DNA from: Fulvimarina sp039652615
Lineage (GTDB): Bacteria; Pseudomonadota; Alphaproteobacteria; Rhizobiales; Rhizobiaceae
Direction: 5' to 3'
Length of the DNA stretch: 64,000 nt
NCBI RefSeq assembly: GCF_039652615.1
Contig: NZ_JBDJAC010000009.1
Location: forward strand, 62,001 to 126,000
Both the position numbers and the translations under genes were made by a program. The notes below the pieces were generated by a model, which did not search any database, had not been told where the DNA came from, and saw only the letters and a program-made list of their open reading frames with translations. This document shows, piece by piece, positions 63,280 through 64,000 of this stretch (position 1 is its first letter; each line of letters starts with the position of its first letter).

Positions 63280-63731
63280 CGCGCAAATGGTCAATACGCC
63301 TTCTTGCCTTCACGGCGGCGATCGACACGATCGCCGCCAAATACAACTCTAGATAGATTTTGGGGCCGACCGGTATTCGCTTTCGCGGCGCTTGGCACCG
63401 TACCATGCACAGAAGGCCTCCGGGGCTGCACGGGAAGTCCATTTCAATCAACGGCTCACAGGGTCTGCCGGTCTGCTGGCAGCGCTTGTCGATAATTTTC
63501 AAAATCGCTGGCAAGGTCGTGACAGGTCGCGATTTTTACCTACAATGAGTACAAAGCAGAACATGCCGCAATGGCAGCCGCAAACTCAAGCATGATGACG
63601 ATGAACCGTATGACTAGGCGGATCACATTATGCGTAGATCACACGGATAGAGCGCGATTTCGATTTCGAATTCACTCATCTGGCGCTCGCACGCCCGCGA
63701 AATATTTCGGCACCGAAGGAATTAATACATC
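63280..63731. repeat. Intergenic region with a degenerate copy of the rhizobial palindrome
   Basis: At 63590-63634 the spaced words GCATGATG, CGA, ATGACT, CGGAT, ACAT and ATGCG match the copy at 2104-2150, followed by an AGATCACACGGATAGAGCG tail shared with the remnant near 29613. The rest shows nothing specific. The ATG of the next gene has no strong ribosome site. Confidence 0.6.
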
Positions 63732-64000
63732 ATGCTGAAGAAAAATCCCGACACCGCTTCAACCGTTTCAGGTGGTGCGCTTCTGGCCCGCTGCCTCGAA
63801 AACGAAGGGGTGGAATATATTTTCGGGGTACCGGGCGAAGAGAATATCGACTTTCTCGACGCTCTGATCGACAGCCCGATCGAATTCGTCGCGACGCGTC
63901 ACGAGCAAGGTGCGGCGTTCATCGCTGACGTTTACGGCCGCCTGACCGGACGCGCCGGCGTTTGCCTGTCGACGCTTGGGCCCGGCGCGACGAACCTCGT
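63732..64000 (+). CDS. Thiamine-diphosphate enzyme, acetolactate synthase-like, N-terminal part
   Basis: The first 89 codons are visible; the rest is beyond the window. It begins MLKKNPDTASTVSGGALLAR, with YIFGVPGEENIDFLDAL and the TPP-activating Glu in RHEQGAAFIADVYGRLTGRAG, then LSTLGPGATNLV. This is the N-terminal domain of the acetolactate synthase large-subunit group. It follows the TRAP operon and could be a catabolic member. Its exact substrate cannot be judged from the fragment. Confidence 0.85.
   Translation, partial: MLKKNPDTASTVSGGALLARCLENEGVEYIFGVPGEENIDFLDALIDSPIEFVATRHEQGAAFIADVYGRLTGRAGVCLSTLGPGATNL

Noticed and set aside
1..64000. CRISPR array or insertion sequence
   Set aside because: No regularly spaced repeats and no transposase motif were seen on either strand.

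Overview
The window is GC-rich chromosomal DNA from an alphaproteobacterium, most likely of the order Hyphomicrobiales (Rhizobiales). The evidence is the housekeeping gene order (rpoZ - bifunctional rsh - pyrE - DUF2062 - lepB - rnc - era; yidD - IscU-like scaffold - folE - hisI - patatin - CBS protein), an alphaproteobacterial-type S9/L13 pair, an ExoD-family protein, and intergenic palindromes of the rhizobial GCATGATGCCGAAAAG type. The genus cannot be fixed from the sequence alone.

Layout. 1-2.1 kb: end of a SpoIIM-family gene, an RDD membrane protein and another membrane protein. 2.2-8.1 kb (minus strand): a complete branched-chain/amide ABC uptake operon (livK, livH, livM, livG, livF) ending in a kynurenine-formamidase-like hydrolase. 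8.2-15.2 kb (minus): era, rnc, lepB, DUF2062, pyrE, rsh, rpoZ. 15.4-24.5 kb: NYN-domain protein, family-5 uracil-DNA glycosylase, a small secreted repeat protein, mmsA with a divergent LysR regulator, thrS, then an AT-rich insertion (about 22.6-23.9 kb) with two unknown secreted/membrane proteins, and a Gmad2-LysM protein. 24.5-29.3 kb: yidD, IscU-like scaffold, folE, hisI, patatin, CBS protein, rhomboid protease. 30-36.7 kb: BCCT transporter, catalase-family protein, DUF4174 protein, a cobalamin riboswitch driving a CbiM-type membrane protein, an ECHDC3-like hydratase, a hotdog thioesterase, and two 30-codon genes.

37.4-40.65 kb is the most unusual part. It is an AT-rich, three-gene, translationally coupled operon: a beta-class DNA methyltransferase, a MORC/MutL-like GHKL ATPase and an unrecognised Rossmann-like protein. 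It sits next to uvrB and has no recognisable restriction nuclease. It looks like an acquired DNA-modification or defence module.

40.7-53.4 kb: uvrB with long disordered tails, a TPMT-type methyltransferase, a DegT sugar aminotransferase, agmatinase, a SAM methyltransferase, rpsI-rplM, exoD, otsA-otsB (trehalose) and an N-acetylmuramidase. 53.4-64 kb is metabolic and accessory: dadA, a TetR regulator with a 24-bp perfect operator and its coupled MFS exporter, a truncated arginase, a PHB-depolymerase-type esterase, a CopG-type regulator, a decayed succinate-semialdehyde dehydrogenase, a TAXI-TRAP transporter, and the start of an acetolactate-synthase-like TPP enzyme cut by the window edge.

No rRNA, tRNA, CRISPR array, insertion sequence or integrase was recognised.
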